64,000 nt of DNA from the NCBI RefSeq assembly GCF_001592735.1, contig NZ_LUKE01000004.1:1-64000 (forward strand), written 5' to 3'. The stretch's first letter is position 1. Each line of letters opens with the position of its first letter. This DNA comes from Bdellovibrio bacteriovorus (GTDB taxonomy: Bacteria > Bdellovibrionota > Bdellovibrionia > Bdellovibrionales > Bdellovibrionaceae). The position numbers and the translations under genes were made by a program. The notes beneath the pieces are model-generated. The model was not told the DNA's origin. It searched no databases and worked only from the letters and a program-made list of their open reading frames with translations. Below, one piece after another: positions 27,652-37,117 of this stretch.

Positions 27652-29149
27652 ACGCGATTCGCAGTTTCATGTCTTATTGGGACTATTCATATTTGCGGGT
27701 CTCATTTTACGAGTGATAGGTCTTTTTTATTTTCCGACGGGAATGGAAGGTGATGAGGTTCATGTCGTTTATTGGGGACGGCAGTGGATTCAATCCAAGC
27801 AATGGCTTTTGATTGATGTCGGTGATTTGCCAGCGTGGGAAACTCCTTCGGCATATATTTTTGGCGGCCTGGATTTAGTGGGGATCAATCCTCGATGGGG
27901 TGCTGTCGCGATTTCTTTTTTAGAACTCGCGATGTGTTATCTGTGGACGGCTCGTCGCAGTGATAAACAGACGGCATTGATGGCGACAGCCTTTCTTTCT
28001 TTGATGCCTTGGCATTTTTTCTTTTCGTATGTTTTAGGTCCTTGCGTGGCGGGCTTTTGGACATCTCTTTATTTGCTAGATATCAAAAATCCCTTGGGCC
28101 GCGTTCTTGGCAATATGGGCGGATTGCTTTATTACGTTTCTTATCGCGTTTTGTTAGTTTGGGGAGGACTCGTAAACCTCTATCGCCGTCAGTGGAAGAC
28201 TTTGGGCATCGACATCTTATCGGGGCTGGTGACTTTAGCTGTTCTGGCGATGTTTGGTGGCAATCACTTAAAAGGTTTTTTTGCCAAAGGTTCTTATCTG
28301 GTGAGCACGCGTGAACCGATCGAATGGGTGTATCACTATTTGAATTCTTTTATCTTGTGGTGGATGCCACCTCTTCAGGTCTGGTGGGAGCAACTGAGTG
28401 AATATTCAGCCGGAGACGTCGGATTTGGATTTGCTCACTCCCTGGGATTTCAAACCCCGTTGTCCCTAGGGACCAGTCTGTTTTTTGGATGGGGTTTGTA
28501 TATATCTTACAAGGACAAAAAGTACCGGGATCTTTTGGGGCTTTTCGTTTTATCTTTGGTATGTGTCGGTTTCGGTCCAAGCTTTGTTCATTTTCCATTT
28601 ATTCTTCCGGTGGTGGCTTTTTTGGCCGCCATCGCCGCGTCGCGGGCTCTGCAAAAAAATAAGCGGAATAGAGTTTTGGTTATAATGTCTTTAGTTTTAT
28701 CCGTGGCATCCTTAGTCGTGGTTATTTCAAATCTGGGCCACAGCGATAAGTGGCGTACATTCACCTCGAAAACCGAGTTGATTCCATCAGCTGTGCGGGC
28801 GGAGATAGGAACAACATCTTTCGTCTGGACGGCGGGAGCAGACTTGGCTCGCGCGACGCTGGCGGCCGATCGTGCCGATCTTTCGGTCTTTGGATTTTCC
28901 ACAAGTTTTTTAAATTGGGTGAATGAAATTACACGCGAGGCATACGCCAAAAAAACACCCTGGGTGTTTATTCAAAACACACCCGCGCCGGTGCACCCGC
29001 GGCCTAAAGTGATTCAAGAAATGCAGGTATTCAAGGAAGATTTTGACAGCCGCATAAAATTCTTTGAAGCCAACGTCTCCGTGAGTTCTAAAAAGACGAT
29101 TGTGGTGGACGGTGTTGAAATAGGAATTCTGTATGAAATTGTTTATTAA
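27635..29149 (+). CDS. GT-C type integral membrane glycosyltransferase (GT39/PMT-like)
   Basis: A 504-residue protein with about ten membrane helices and a C-terminal soluble domain (about 380-504). The first loop carries GMEGDEVHVV with D40-E41, the acidic pair typical of the first periplasmic loop in GT-C enzymes such as ArnT and PMT. Such enzymes transfer sugars from polyprenyl-phosphate carriers. It overlaps the PilV-like gene by 17 bases and the methyltransferase gene by 17, so glycosylation of the pilin-like or secreted operon products is an attractive inference. The acceptor is not shown by sequence. Confidence 0.65.
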   Translation: MSSDTKRDSQFHVLLGLFIFAGLILRVIGLFYFPTGMEGDEVHVVYWGRQWIQSKQWLLIDVGDLPAWETPSAYIFGGLDLVGINPRWGAVAISFLELAMCYLWTARRSDKQTALMATAFLSLMPWHFFFSYVLGPCVAGFWTSLYLLDIKNPLGRVLGNMGGLLYYVSYRVLLVWGGLVNLYRRQWKTLGIDILSGLVTLAVLAMFGGNHLKGFFAKGSYLVSTREPIEWVYHYLNSFILWWMPPLQVWWEQLSEYSAGDVGFGFAHSLGFQTPLSLGTSLFFGWGLYISYKDKKYRDLLGLFVLSLVCVGFGPSFVHFPFILPVVAFLAAIAASRALQKNKRNRVLVIMSLVLSVASLVVVISNLGHSDKWRTFTSKTELIPSAVRAEIGTTSFVWTAGADLARATLAADRADLSVFGFSTSFLNWVNEITREAYAKKTPWVFIQNTPAPVHPRPKVIQEMQVFKEDFDSRIKFFEANVSVSSKKTIVVDGVEIGILYEIVY

Positions 29150-29843
29150 ACAAAATTCCCCATTTTCTGATTTGGTTGAATTATCAAGCCCGCAAGTGCG
29201 CCGCCTTCTTGATTTGCAATTTCAAAGCCGCTGTTTAACCGAAAAAAAAATCTTTAAAAACCTGGATTTGACTCAGCTCAGGGTTTTAGATTTCGGGGCG
29301 GGAATGCAGGATTTTCGTCAGCGTCATCAGGTTGTCAAATACACATCATTAGATCCTTATCTCCCTGCGGATTGGAAGTCTTTGTCAGACATTCCAGAAG
29401 GTGAAAAATTTGATTTGATTGTCGCCAGTGAAGTCTTTGAACATTTAGAAAATCCCACAGTCACTTTAAGAGAACTTTTCAAGATACTGCAGCCTGGGGG
29501 AAGGATTTATCTTACAACCCCTTTTATGGCGCGTGAACACGGAGCCCCAGCGGATTTTCAACGGTGGACTCAAAGTGGATTAGAAAAACTTTTAACCGCA
29601 TCAGGATTTAAGATCGAGCAAAGTCATCGACGCGGAAACCTAGTGACGGTCCTAAGTTCGTTTTTAAATTTTTCGTTATTTAAACTTTTACGTTCACCTG
29701 CATTTATTTTGGGATTGGTCTTGTTGCCGTTGGTGCTGATTTTACTTTTGTTTGCTCAAGCCAGTTTTTTAATTAAAACTTCAAGTTCTGTTTATTTGGG
29801 ATTATCCGTTTTGGCCTCTAAAGTCCCATCAAAAGATTTGTAA
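29133..29843 (+). CDS. SAM-dependent methyltransferase with C-terminal membrane helices
   Basis: A 236-residue protein. Motif I is VLDFGAG (51-57), and FDLIVASEVFEHLENP is the post-I region with the usual EVFEHL signature of class I methyltransferases. The C-terminal 50 residues hold one or two hydrophobic helices, which would tether it to the inner membrane. It is the last gene of the pilin-like operon and overlaps the GT-C gene. Its 3' end runs 52 bases into the convergent methyltransferase gene. The substrate is unknown; a lipid-linked sugar or a polyprenyl compound would fit. Confidence 0.7.
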   Translation: MKLFIKQNSPFSDLVELSSPQVRRLLDLQFQSRCLTEKKIFKNLDLTQLRVLDFGAGMQDFRQRHQVVKYTSLDPYLPADWKSLSDIPEGEKFDLIVASEVFEHLENPTVTLRELFKILQPGGRIYLTTPFMAREHGAPADFQRWTQSGLEKLLTASGFKIEQSHRRGNLVTVLSSFLNFSLFKLLRSPAFILGLVLLPLVLILLLFAQASFLIKTSSSVYLGLSVLASKVPSKDL

Positions 29844-30529
29844 AACTCGATCCATAAAGACTGCGCAACATAATCGTTCAAGATGGCGGGCGTTGAGAGC
29901 TCGATTTTTTTGACCTGCTTTTGCAAGAAGACGGGCATAAAGGGGTAAGCCCAATCCTTTTTCAAAACCTGATATCGCGGATAGATATTTTTTAACAGGT
30001 CCTTGGCGATTTTTGCGGTGAATGCATTTTCTTCAGGTTCTAAATTCATCCATTTTCTTCCTAAAGATGTACCAAATAAAAAGCGCACCAAGGGGTTTTC
30101 ACGATTAGGTTCCCAAAAAAAACCTCGCCCCAGAACCGAAAGCCGCGTGGCTATCAGACGTAAAGTCTTGTCTAAATCCAAAATACAGTGATGCAAGATC
30201 CCCATGCCGACAACGGCGTCAAAGACGGGTCCCTCTTTTTCCAAAAACTCTAAGACATCGGCTTGCACGGTCACCAAGGCGGGATGGGAGGCACAGCGTT
30301 CTTGGGTCGCCTTCAGCATGATTTCAGAGCGATCCAGGGCGGTCACCCGGTGGCCCGCCTTTAAAAGGGCATGGGTTAAATCGCCATGTCCACAGCCCAG
30401 CTCTAAGACGTGAGAATTTGGTTTTAAATGCGTAAGAATCTGATGGATGCGTTGTTGGGCGCGAAAGACAGTGCTGGAATTTTCAGACCAGACCTGACTA
30501 TGACCTTTTTCATCTTTGACCGAGATCAT
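29792..30529 (-). CDS. Class I SAM-dependent methyltransferase
   Basis: A 245-residue soluble methyltransferase with motif I LELGCGHGD (42-50) and the typical VTALDRS acidic strand end. GMGILHH is the post-motif region. The last gene of the minus-strand glycan operon, it overlaps the epimerase-GT2 gene by 20 bases. It probably methylates a sugar or lipid intermediate made by the upstream genes. It is unrelated in detail to the convergent methyltransferase it overlaps by 52 bases. Confidence 0.72.
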   Translation of the reverse strand: MISVKDEKGHSQVWSENSSTVFRAQQRIHQILTHLKPNSHVLELGCGHGDLTHALLKAGHRVTALDRSEIMLKATQERCASHPALVTVQADVLEFLEKEGPVFDAVVGMGILHHCILDLDKTLRLIATRLSVLGRGFFWEPNRENPLVRFLFGTSLGRKWMNLEPEENAFTAKIAKDLLKNIYPRYQVLKKDWAYPFMPVFLQKQVKKIELSTPAILNDYVAQSLWIEFYKSFDGTLEAKTDNPK

Positions 30530-32414
30530 GTTCGCCCGCGGGGAATCGCACCAGGATTTGTTTTTGAATCAACTCTTCGGTGGTGTATTCCGGATACTGG
30601 AAGTTTTTTAAATAAAGCAAATTTACCAAGGCCACTAAGAGGGCCAAGCCTAAGAAAATATAAGGAATCACGAAAAACAAAGAGTCTTCAAAAAATAAAA
30701 ACCCCGCCAGGCCGCCTAATAAGTAAAAAAATGCGATGAAATTAGGCGTAGAAAATAAAAACTTTAGCGACCACATAATCAATTTGCGATTGCTGTTGGT
30801 GCTAAAACCAAAGGCGCGATTAGGACGACGATACGGAACTAAAGCGGTTTTGTAAGCGGGGAAGGCGCGTAAGGTTCGCCATAGCTTGATTTTTGTACGG
30901 AAAGAAACAATTTGTTTCGCAGCCGCGCGAGAAATTAAACCGAAATCTCCGCAATCAAGAGGAATATCAATGCGTGAAACGATATTCCACAAACGGTAAA
31001 AGGCTTTGCATTTAAACGAAAACCAAAAGCCTTCCTCGCGAGAAACGCGTTTGCCTAAGCAAAGATCAAAACCTTGTTCCCATTTTTCAATAAACTGAGG
31101 AATCAGTTCCGGAGGATCCTGCAGGTCCCCATCCATCAACACCACCGCGTCGCCAGTGGCGATATCTAAGCCGTGCATAAATATGGACTGAGAGCCAAAG
31201 TTGCGCGTGTGTTTAGCTAAAACCCAACGGGCATCTTTCAGCGCATGTTCTTTAAGGCTTTCGTAGGCACCATCGGGACTGACGTCATCAATCACGATAA
31301 ACTCAAAATCATATTTCAGGTTTTCAAACACCACGCGCAAGCGTTCAAACAAGATCGGAATGCTTTGTAAGTCCATATAGCAGGGCGCGATCACGGAAAT
31401 CTTTTTGCGAGGTAAGAAGAATTCGTTATTAAGTAAAAACCGATGTTCTTGGTAATATTCTAACGTTTGCTTTAAACCCGCCGCAAACGAGATTTTGGCT
31501 TGCCATCCGAAGCGTTTGAAAGTTTTTTCTGTAGATCCCACCCAGGTTTTTAGATCCCAAGATTTAGCGACTCCAGAACTCCAGCGCAGATTCTTAAAAT
31601 CAAATTCTTTCGCCAAAATATCGGCGACGTTTTTGAGTGAAGTTTGTTCGCCCGTGCAAACATTGTAGGCCTCTCCATAATCTTGGGGCTGAATTCCTAA
31701 GAGGCCATCAAGGATCATTTCAAGGGCATCATAAATATGAACGAAATCCCGGGAAGTTTCAGGATCACTTAAAGTCAGTGGGTGGTTTTCTAAGATCGAA
31801 GAACAAATATGCGGAATGAGTTTTCGGGGATGTTCCCCGGGGCCATAAATAGAAAACAAGCGCAAAGTCATGGCCGGCACATTGAGAGTTTTTCCGTAAT
31901 AAGAAATCAGATTGTGACACTGGATTTTGGCCAAAGAATAAAGACTGTTGGCATGCGGGGTTTGGTCTTCTTTAGCATAATTGCAGTTCTGCCCGTATTC
32001 ACTGGACGTGCCCGTGTGAATGAAGGCCTTGATCCCATTTTTTCGGGCTTCGCTTAATAAAGTTTCAAGCTGCTGCACTTGTTTAAAGATTTCGCCCGAC
32101 TCAACTTGCCAAGAATAAGCGCCATAAGTCGCCGTGTGCACAATCATGGTCACGCCATGAAAAGACCTAGCGACGCTGGCAGGTTGATCCAAATCACACA
32201 CCACTAAATTTTTGCGACCAAAAGAATTCACCCGGACGTTGGAGGTGGTTTTACCCGAACTTAAGCCCACGCAAGGGACGTGGGCAACGGAAAGCAGGTT
32301 TAATAATTGCGCGCCGATGAAGCCATGGGCTCCCGTAATCATGACGTGCTCGTCTTTCAAAGCGCGTGCTTTATTGAGCAATGATTCGGGATAGGGGTGA
32401 AAATTCTGTATCAT
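30510..32414 (-). CDS. Fusion of NAD-dependent sugar epimerase/dehydratase and GT2 glycosyltransferase
   Basis: A 634-residue two-enzyme fusion. Residues 20-325 are an extended SDR: GAHGFIG (28-34) binds NAD, and Y159-x3-K163 with SSEYG (137-141) form the active site. Residues about 338-555 are a DPM1-like GT-A domain with ISVIAPCYMD, IDD (377-379) and DGDLQDPPE (430-438), the last being the hallmark of polyprenyl-phosphate glycosyltransferases. Two membrane helices follow (about 555-610). The architecture suggests making a nucleotide sugar and loading it onto a polyprenyl carrier in one polypeptide. It lies seven bases after the transketolase C-subunit gene. The sugar is unknown. Confidence 0.85.
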   Translation of the reverse strand: MIQNFHPYPESLLNKARALKDEHVMITGAHGFIGAQLLNLLSVAHVPCVGLSSGKTTSNVRVNSFGRKNLVVCDLDQPASVARSFHGVTMIVHTATYGAYSWQVESGEIFKQVQQLETLLSEARKNGIKAFIHTGTSSEYGQNCNYAKEDQTPHANSLYSLAKIQCHNLISYYGKTLNVPAMTLRLFSIYGPGEHPRKLIPHICSSILENHPLTLSDPETSRDFVHIYDALEMILDGLLGIQPQDYGEAYNVCTGEQTSLKNVADILAKEFDFKNLRWSSGVAKSWDLKTWVGSTEKTFKRFGWQAKISFAAGLKQTLEYYQEHRFLLNNEFFLPRKKISVIAPCYMDLQSIPILFERLRVVFENLKYDFEFIVIDDVSPDGAYESLKEHALKDARWVLAKHTRNFGSQSIFMHGLDIATGDAVVLMDGDLQDPPELIPQFIEKWEQGFDLCLGKRVSREEGFWFSFKCKAFYRLWNIVSRIDIPLDCGDFGLISRAAAKQIVSFRTKIKLWRTLRAFPAYKTALVPYRRPNRAFGFSTNSNRKLIMWSLKFLFSTPNFIAFFYLLGGLAGFLFFEDSLFFVIPYIFLGLALLVALVNLLYLKNFQYPEYTTEELIQKQILVRFPAGEHDLGQR

Positions 32415-32421
32415 CAGACCC

Positions 32422-33291
32422 TTATGCTTTTATTGAATTGACGTTCCTTCTTATATTTTGACTCTCAAAGCCCTGACTGGCCAGTAAATAGTTGCGACTG
32501 CCGTTGGTGCTTGATTGAGAGATGGCGTGGATATGAATTCCAGCTCGTGGCCCTTCCAAAACAGAGGCTATTTTTTGAGACAAGCTGCCTTCGATTTGGT
32601 GCTCTTCAAAAAACACGATCCGTTGGGATTTCTCAAAATGAGATTGAATGGTTTTGACGTCCAAGGGCCATGTGTTGATGCCAAAGATCTGCACGTCAGA
32701 ATCATCTTTAAGAACCGGTAGGACAAGATCAAGCAAAGGTCCATAAGTCACCACGGTGACGCGTTCACCACCCCCGGTATTTGAAAGGGCACAAAACTCA
32801 TCGGTTGTTGGTAAATCATTATTAGTCAGTCGGATATAGTGCGGACCTTTTAGCGGCGAAACTTTCTTAAGAAGTGACGTGAGTTCTTGGTCGCGACGGG
32901 GAATCCATGAAGTCCAATGTCGCCATAGGCTGACCAGTCCTAAATCATCAAGGCTGTGATGGGAAGATCCCATGATGCCGTAACCAAAGCCACCGCCATT
33001 ACCGATCACGCGCAAACGATCCGTGGGGTCAAAATACATGCGTAAGCCTTCGGCGGCTCTCCACAAAGTGAAAGAACTAATGCCGTAAATAAAAACCTCA
33101 AAACCCTGTGAGCAAAGTCCTTTAGCAAGTAAAGCCGCATTTTGTTCGGCCACGCCGACATTGATAACGTGATCAGGATGTAAAGCAATCAGATCTAAAG
33201 CTTCGGGGTAGCCCAAATCACAAAGCAATAAAACACAGTGAGGATTGTGGCGCAAATGTTCGCGCATCCAAGAAAAAAAATATTTCTTCAT
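32422..33291 (-). CDS. Transketolase, C-terminal subunit
   Basis: A 289-residue protein equal to the pyrimidine-binding and C-terminal domains of transketolase. The catalytic Glu is in VGVAEQN (E49), and FGYGIMGSSHHSLDD matches the donor-site loop. It needs the N-terminal subunit encoded just upstream, with which it overlaps four bases (ATGA). Two-gene transketolases occur in polysaccharide and secondary-metabolite clusters. Here it stands with an epimerase-GT2 fusion, so a two-carbon transfer to or from a sugar precursor is likely (inference), rather than housekeeping pentose phosphate work. Confidence 0.85.
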   Translation of the reverse strand: MKKYFFSWMREHLRHNPHCVLLLCDLGYPEALDLIALHPDHVINVGVAEQNAALLAKGLCSQGFEVFIYGISSFTLWRAAEGLRMYFDPTDRLRVIGNGGGFGYGIMGSSHHSLDDLGLVSLWRHWTSWIPRRDQELTSLLKKVSPLKGPHYIRLTNNDLPTTDEFCALSNTGGGERVTVVTYGPLLDLVLPVLKDDSDVQIFGINTWPLDVKTIQSHFEKSQRIVFFEEHQIEGSLSQKIASVLEGPRAGIHIHAISQSSTNGSRNYLLASQGFESQNIRRNVNSIKA

Positions 33292-34040
33292 GGCTTCACC
33301 ACGGGAGGGTTTTTATAGTGAGCCTCCACTGGAGTGAGACGGTCTTCAAAACCAAAATTTTTACGGGTATCAAAAATATAAAAATGGGGTTTGGGGCCGG
33401 AAGCTTTAGAGAAATGAATGCTTTGCACGTCGTGTCCATTTTGGCGAGACATGTCCCAGCCCATAGAATCTAAACTCACCTCAAGATGGTGAAGCGAATA
33501 AATATTCGAGATGCTCCCTAAAGCTTGGGTTTTGTTATGATCAAAAAGAACATGTAAGTTTGAAAGCTGATTTTGCGCGGCAAAGTGCAACGCCTCCCAG
33601 GTCGAGCCTTCATTGAGATCTCCTTCAGAAATTAAAACATACACTTGGCTTTGCTCACCGCGGATTTTTTTTGCCAGAGCCACACCAGAACCTAGGCCGA
33701 CACCACAACCTAAACTGCCCGAAGCAAATCCCCACCATGGATGAGGTGTCGGAACCGTCGACGGCGGATGAGCACCAAAAATACTACCGTCGCGGCAACT
33801 TCCCGCAAGTTCGGCGTCCGTCATTAAGCCTTTCTGGTTTAGGATCAAATAAAGCAGACTTGCCGCGTGGCCCTTAGAAAGAATGAAGTGATCGTCTTGT
33901 TTAAGAGGTCCCCAAAAGAGGGCCGTCAGAATATCCAATGAGGACAAACATGACCCTAAATGGCCCAGATTGCGTTCCGTATGATACTGAAGAAGCTTCT
34001 GAGTGAGCTCGCTGCGAATGGCGGAGAGGCTTGTAGTCAT
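33288..34040 (-). CDS. Transketolase, N-terminal subunit
   Basis: A 250-residue thiamine-diphosphate-binding half of transketolase. GHLGS (26-30) and LSKGHAA (54-60) are the substrate and cofactor histidine motifs. The metal-binding motif, normally GDG, reads SEG within SEGDLNEG (138-145), giving Glu in place of the Mg ligand Asp, with DHN (167-169) as the second ligand pair. The start at 34040 is preferred; an in-frame ATG at 34079 would add 13 residues. Neither has a convincing ribosome site. It heads a four-gene minus-strand operon and is divergent from ald. Confidence 0.83.
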   Translation of the reverse strand: MTTSLSAIRSELTQKLLQYHTERNLGHLGSCLSSLDILTALFWGPLKQDDHFILSKGHAASLLYLILNQKGLMTDAELAGSCRDGSIFGAHPPSTVPTPHPWWGFASGSLGCGVGLGSGVALAKKIRGEQSQVYVLISEGDLNEGSTWEALHFAAQNQLSNLHVLFDHNKTQALGSISNIYSLHHLEVSLDSMGWDMSRQNGHDVQSIHFSKASGPKPHFYIFDTRKNFGFEDRLTPVEAHYKNPPVVKP

Positions 34041-34233
34041 ACACAAATGGTAGGGCGCAACAGTGCATAATAAAATCATTAATTATTTTTACGCACCGCC
34101 TCAGGGGTGAGGTTTTTCTCCTCGAGTATGAACTCCAGTCCTCTTGCTTTTTATTACGAATCTGGCATAGTTCCATGCGCATACCAAATTGACTAAAAAC
34201 AAAGCGTTCGCAAGAGCCCTTTAGGAGCTATAT

Positions 34234-35337
34234 ATGATTATCGGTATTCCAAAAGAGATTAAAATCTTAGAAAACCGCGTCGGTATTACTGATGCTGGTG
34301 TTCGCCAGTATGTACAAGAAGGTCACACTGTCATCATCGAAAAAGACGCGGGTGTGGGTTCTGGTATTTCAAATGAACAGTTTGAAAAAGCGGGCGCTAA
34401 GATCATCGATACAAAAAAAGAAGTGTACGCGAAAGCGGACATGATCCAAAAAGTAAAAGAACCGCTTCCAGACGAATATGAGCTGATGAAGGAAAACCAA
34501 ATCCTTTACACGTATCTTCACTTGGCCGCAGAACCAAAGCTCACGAAAGTTCTTTGCGAACGTAAAGTGAAAGCGATCGCTTACGAAACAATCCAACTTG
34601 AAAACGGTTCATTGCCTCTTTTGACGCCTATGTCTGAAGTTGCGGGACGTATGGCGACGCAAATCGGTGCGTACTACCTACAAAAAGATCACGGTGGAAA
34701 AGGGATCTTGATGGGTGGCGTGACAGGCGTAAAACCAGGCAAAGTCACGATCATCGGTGGTGGTGTGGTTGGTACGAACGCCGCAAAAATGGCGGTCGGC
34801 CTGGGGGCATCCGTGACGATCCTCGATGTGAACACGGCACGCTTAGAATATCTTGATGATATTTTCCAAGGTCGTTGCATGACTTTGTATTCAAACGCAA
34901 AAAACATCGAAGAGTCTGTTCTTGATTCAGACCTAGTCATCGGTGGCGTTTTGATCACGGGCCACAAAGCGCCAACTCTGGTTTCTAAAGACATGATTTC
35001 AAAAATGTCTAAAGGTTCTGTGGTTGTTGACGTCGCCGTGGATCAAGGTGGCTGTATCGAAACTTGCCGTCCAACGTCTCATCAAAACCCAACTTACGAA
35101 GTTGATGGCGTCATCCATTACTGCGTACCAAATATGCCAGGCGCGGTACCAAAAACTTCAACATACGCTTTGACTAACGTGACAGCGAAATACGGTTCTA
35201 TGCTTGCAGCCATGGGTGTGGAAGACGCGATTGCAAAATCACCAGCATTGTTCAAAGGTTTGAACGTGTACAACGGTTACGTCTGCTACGAGCCCGTAGC
35301 GCGCGACCTGCACATGGAATATCGTCCTTACAAATAG
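34234..35337 (+). CDS. ald: Alanine dehydrogenase
   Basis: A 367-residue enzyme of exact family length that interconverts alanine and pyruvate plus ammonia using [18 protein letters not shown] begins the N-domain, with the substrate lysine in VKEPLP and the catalytic His in YTYLHLAA. The NAD-binding GGGVVG turn follows around residue 175, and [14 protein letters not shown] is typical near the end. AGGAG precedes the ATG. The gene is monocistronic by position. An amino-acid-consuming lifestyle would fit, since alanine can be oxidised for energy. Confidence 0.96.
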   Translation: MIIGIPKEIKILENRVGITDAGVRQYVQEGHTVIIEKDAGVGSGISNEQFEKAGAKIIDTKKEVYAKADMIQKVKEPLPDEYELMKENQILYTYLHLAAEPKLTKVLCERKVKAIAYETIQLENGSLPLLTPMSEVAGRMATQIGAYYLQKDHGGKGILMGGVTGVKPGKVTIIGGGVVGTNAAKMAVGLGASVTILDVNTARLEYLDDIFQGRCMTLYSNAKNIEESVLDSDLVIGGVLITGHKAPTLVSKDMISKMSKGSVVVDVAVDQGGCIETCRPTSHQNPTYEVDGVIHYCVPNMPGAVPKTSTYALTNVTAKYGSMLAAMGVEDAIAKSPALFKGLNVYNGYVCYEPVARDLHMEYRPYK

Positions 35338-35346
35338 GTGCCGCAT

Positions 35347-36996
35347 CTAAAAGCCGTCGGTGGTTCCAAGTTTAAAGTCTTCATCAAACGGGATGGCGTC
35401 TTTAGCATTGGCAACGGCCGCCGGCGCTGAGTTCAAGGGGATGACTTTAGCCTCGCGAGAAGCTACTGGCATTTTTTCTGTTGTTTTAGGTGGGACTGAA
35501 GTGGTCGCGGGCGCAGACTCTGTGTGGGGGGCGCCTTGGTTTCCGTAAATCACCTTATTTAAATCCATTGTTAGCTTTAAAGATGTTTGTGCTAGGCCAT
35601 TGATTTCAGTGCCGGTGGCGGCGATTTCTTCCGCCGACGCGGCATTGGATTGCGAAGACTGATCTAGTTGATTCATGGCTTTGCTGATTTGTTGAATGCC
35701 GGCGGTTTGCTCCGTGCTCGCCGTCGAAATTTCGTTGTTAAGATCTGACACTTTTTTGACGGCATTTACAATCGTGTTTAAGGCCTCGCCACTTTGGATG
35801 GCTAGGCGGCTGCCCTCGGCGACTTGTTGTACAGACTCCTTAATAAGATGAGTGATATCTTTTGCGGCGGAAGCACTTCTTTGTGCCAACGAGCGGACGG
35901 CTTCGGCCACGACCGCAAAGCCTTTTCCTTGTTCGCCCGCACGGGCGGCTTCGACGGCGGCATTCAGTGCTAAAAGATTTGTCTGAAAGGCAATATCGTC
36001 AATAACATGAATGATTTCTTCGATCTTTTTGGAAGAGCTTGAAATTTTCGTCATCGAAGAATTTAAACTGGCCATTTCGCTTTGTCCTTTTTCGGCCGCT
36101 TCGCGAGAAGCCCTGGATAAAGACGCCGCCTGTTTGGCATTATCTGAATTCATCTGCACCATGGAAGAAAGTTCTTCTAAAGAGGCCACCGTTTCTTCTA
36201 ACGACGCGGCGGCTTCGGTTGAGGATTGTGAAAGGCCCGTGCCGGCGTGATTTAATTGGTCAACGGACGTCGCCACATTGCTAGCGGCTTGATTCAAGCT
36301 TGATGCAATCGTGGCCATCGTATTAGACATATTTGATGCTAACCACAGTAGGTAACCTGAAATAAAGATATTTGAGATTATGATGGTCGCCATGGTCCAA
36401 GTTGCGACTTCCGATTGGGTTGTCGCGGCAAGTTTTCCTTCGCTCTCAGCGCGATGGCGATACATCTGCAAAGTATCCGAAGAAAATGCGGAAACCGGAG
36501 CACTGAGTGCGGTAAAATCTTTTTTTGCCAAGACATGGGCTTCTTTAGCTTTTTCAAGGTCGTGAGTGGCCACTAGCGAATGGATCTTTTCCATCAGCGC
36601 AATCATTTGCGGAAACGTACCTTTGATAGCTTCAAAGGCCTTCTTTTCATCCGGCATGAATGCAGAGTTTACATATTCTTTGTAAGCTTTTTCGTAGGAC
36701 TGCATCGCCGTATGGGCTTCTTTGATATCACTATCGGCTTGTCTGCCAGATTCAAGCTCGGCGAGCGCCGATGTGACATGAAATGCGAATTTGGTAGACG
36801 AGTGGCGCATTTCCTGAAGTGCTTCTATGTTGGGAATGATCTCTTTATGAGAACTGCTTAAGAGAAAATTGATTTTGGAAATGCCTGTCGAAGAAATGAT
36901 GTTGGCGACTCCAAATCCGACGATCGGCAGGGCGGCCGCTAAAAGAAGTTTACCTTTGATGCCGTGAAACCACGAAGACAATTGAGTCATGTGCAA
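35347..36996 (-). CDS. Methyl-accepting chemotaxis protein without a clear HAMP domain
   Basis: A 549-residue chemoreceptor. TM1 is about residues 14-33, a four-helix-bundle periplasmic sensor about 34-200, and TM2 about 202-222. The signalling core around residues 330-375 contains the highly conserved [20 protein letters not shown] hairpin. After TM2 the chain passes straight into coiled-coil signalling helices, and I see no HAMP linker of the usual 50 residues. The C-terminus has an Ala/Pro-rich tail and no NWETF-like CheR tether. The ligand is unknown. It would act at the inner membrane with CheA/CheW, not encoded here. Confidence 0.9.
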   Translation of the reverse strand: MHMTQLSSWFHGIKGKLLLAAALPIVGFGVANIISSTGISKINFLLSSSHKEIIPNIEALQEMRHSSTKFAFHVTSALAELESGRQADSDIKEAHTAMQSYEKAYKEYVNSAFMPDEKKAFEAIKGTFPQMIALMEKIHSLVATHDLEKAKEAHVLAKKDFTALSAPVSAFSSDTLQMYRHRAESEGKLAATTQSEVATWTMATIIISNIFISGYLLWLASNMSNTMATIASSLNQAASNVATSVDQLNHAGTGLSQSSTEAAASLEETVASLEELSSMVQMNSDNAKQAASLSRASREAAEKGQSEMASLNSSMTKISSSSKKIEEIIHVIDDIAFQTNLLALNAAVEAARAGEQGKGFAVVAEAVRSLAQRSASAAKDITHLIKESVQQVAEGSRLAIQSGEALNTIVNAVKKVSDLNNEISTASTEQTAGIQQISKAMNQLDQSSQSNAASAEEIAATGTEINGLAQTSLKLTMDLNKVIYGNQGAPHTESAPATTSVPPKTTEKMPVASREAKVIPLNSAPAAVANAKDAIPFDEDFKLGTTDGF

Positions 36997-37117
36997 CCCC
37001 TTAAGAAAATGTTCCGCAGTTATTCTTCTCGGCGAAGTTCCGTTGATGAAGAGTCCAAAACGGTTAAATCCTCGTAGAGGGTGGATATTTTGAGATCCTT
37101 GAGTCCTGCGTACGATA

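Noticed and set aside
36997-37117. FliA-type promoter before the chemoreceptor
   Set aside because: GCCGAGAA resembles the -10 box, but no TAAA-like -35 box occurs at the right distance.
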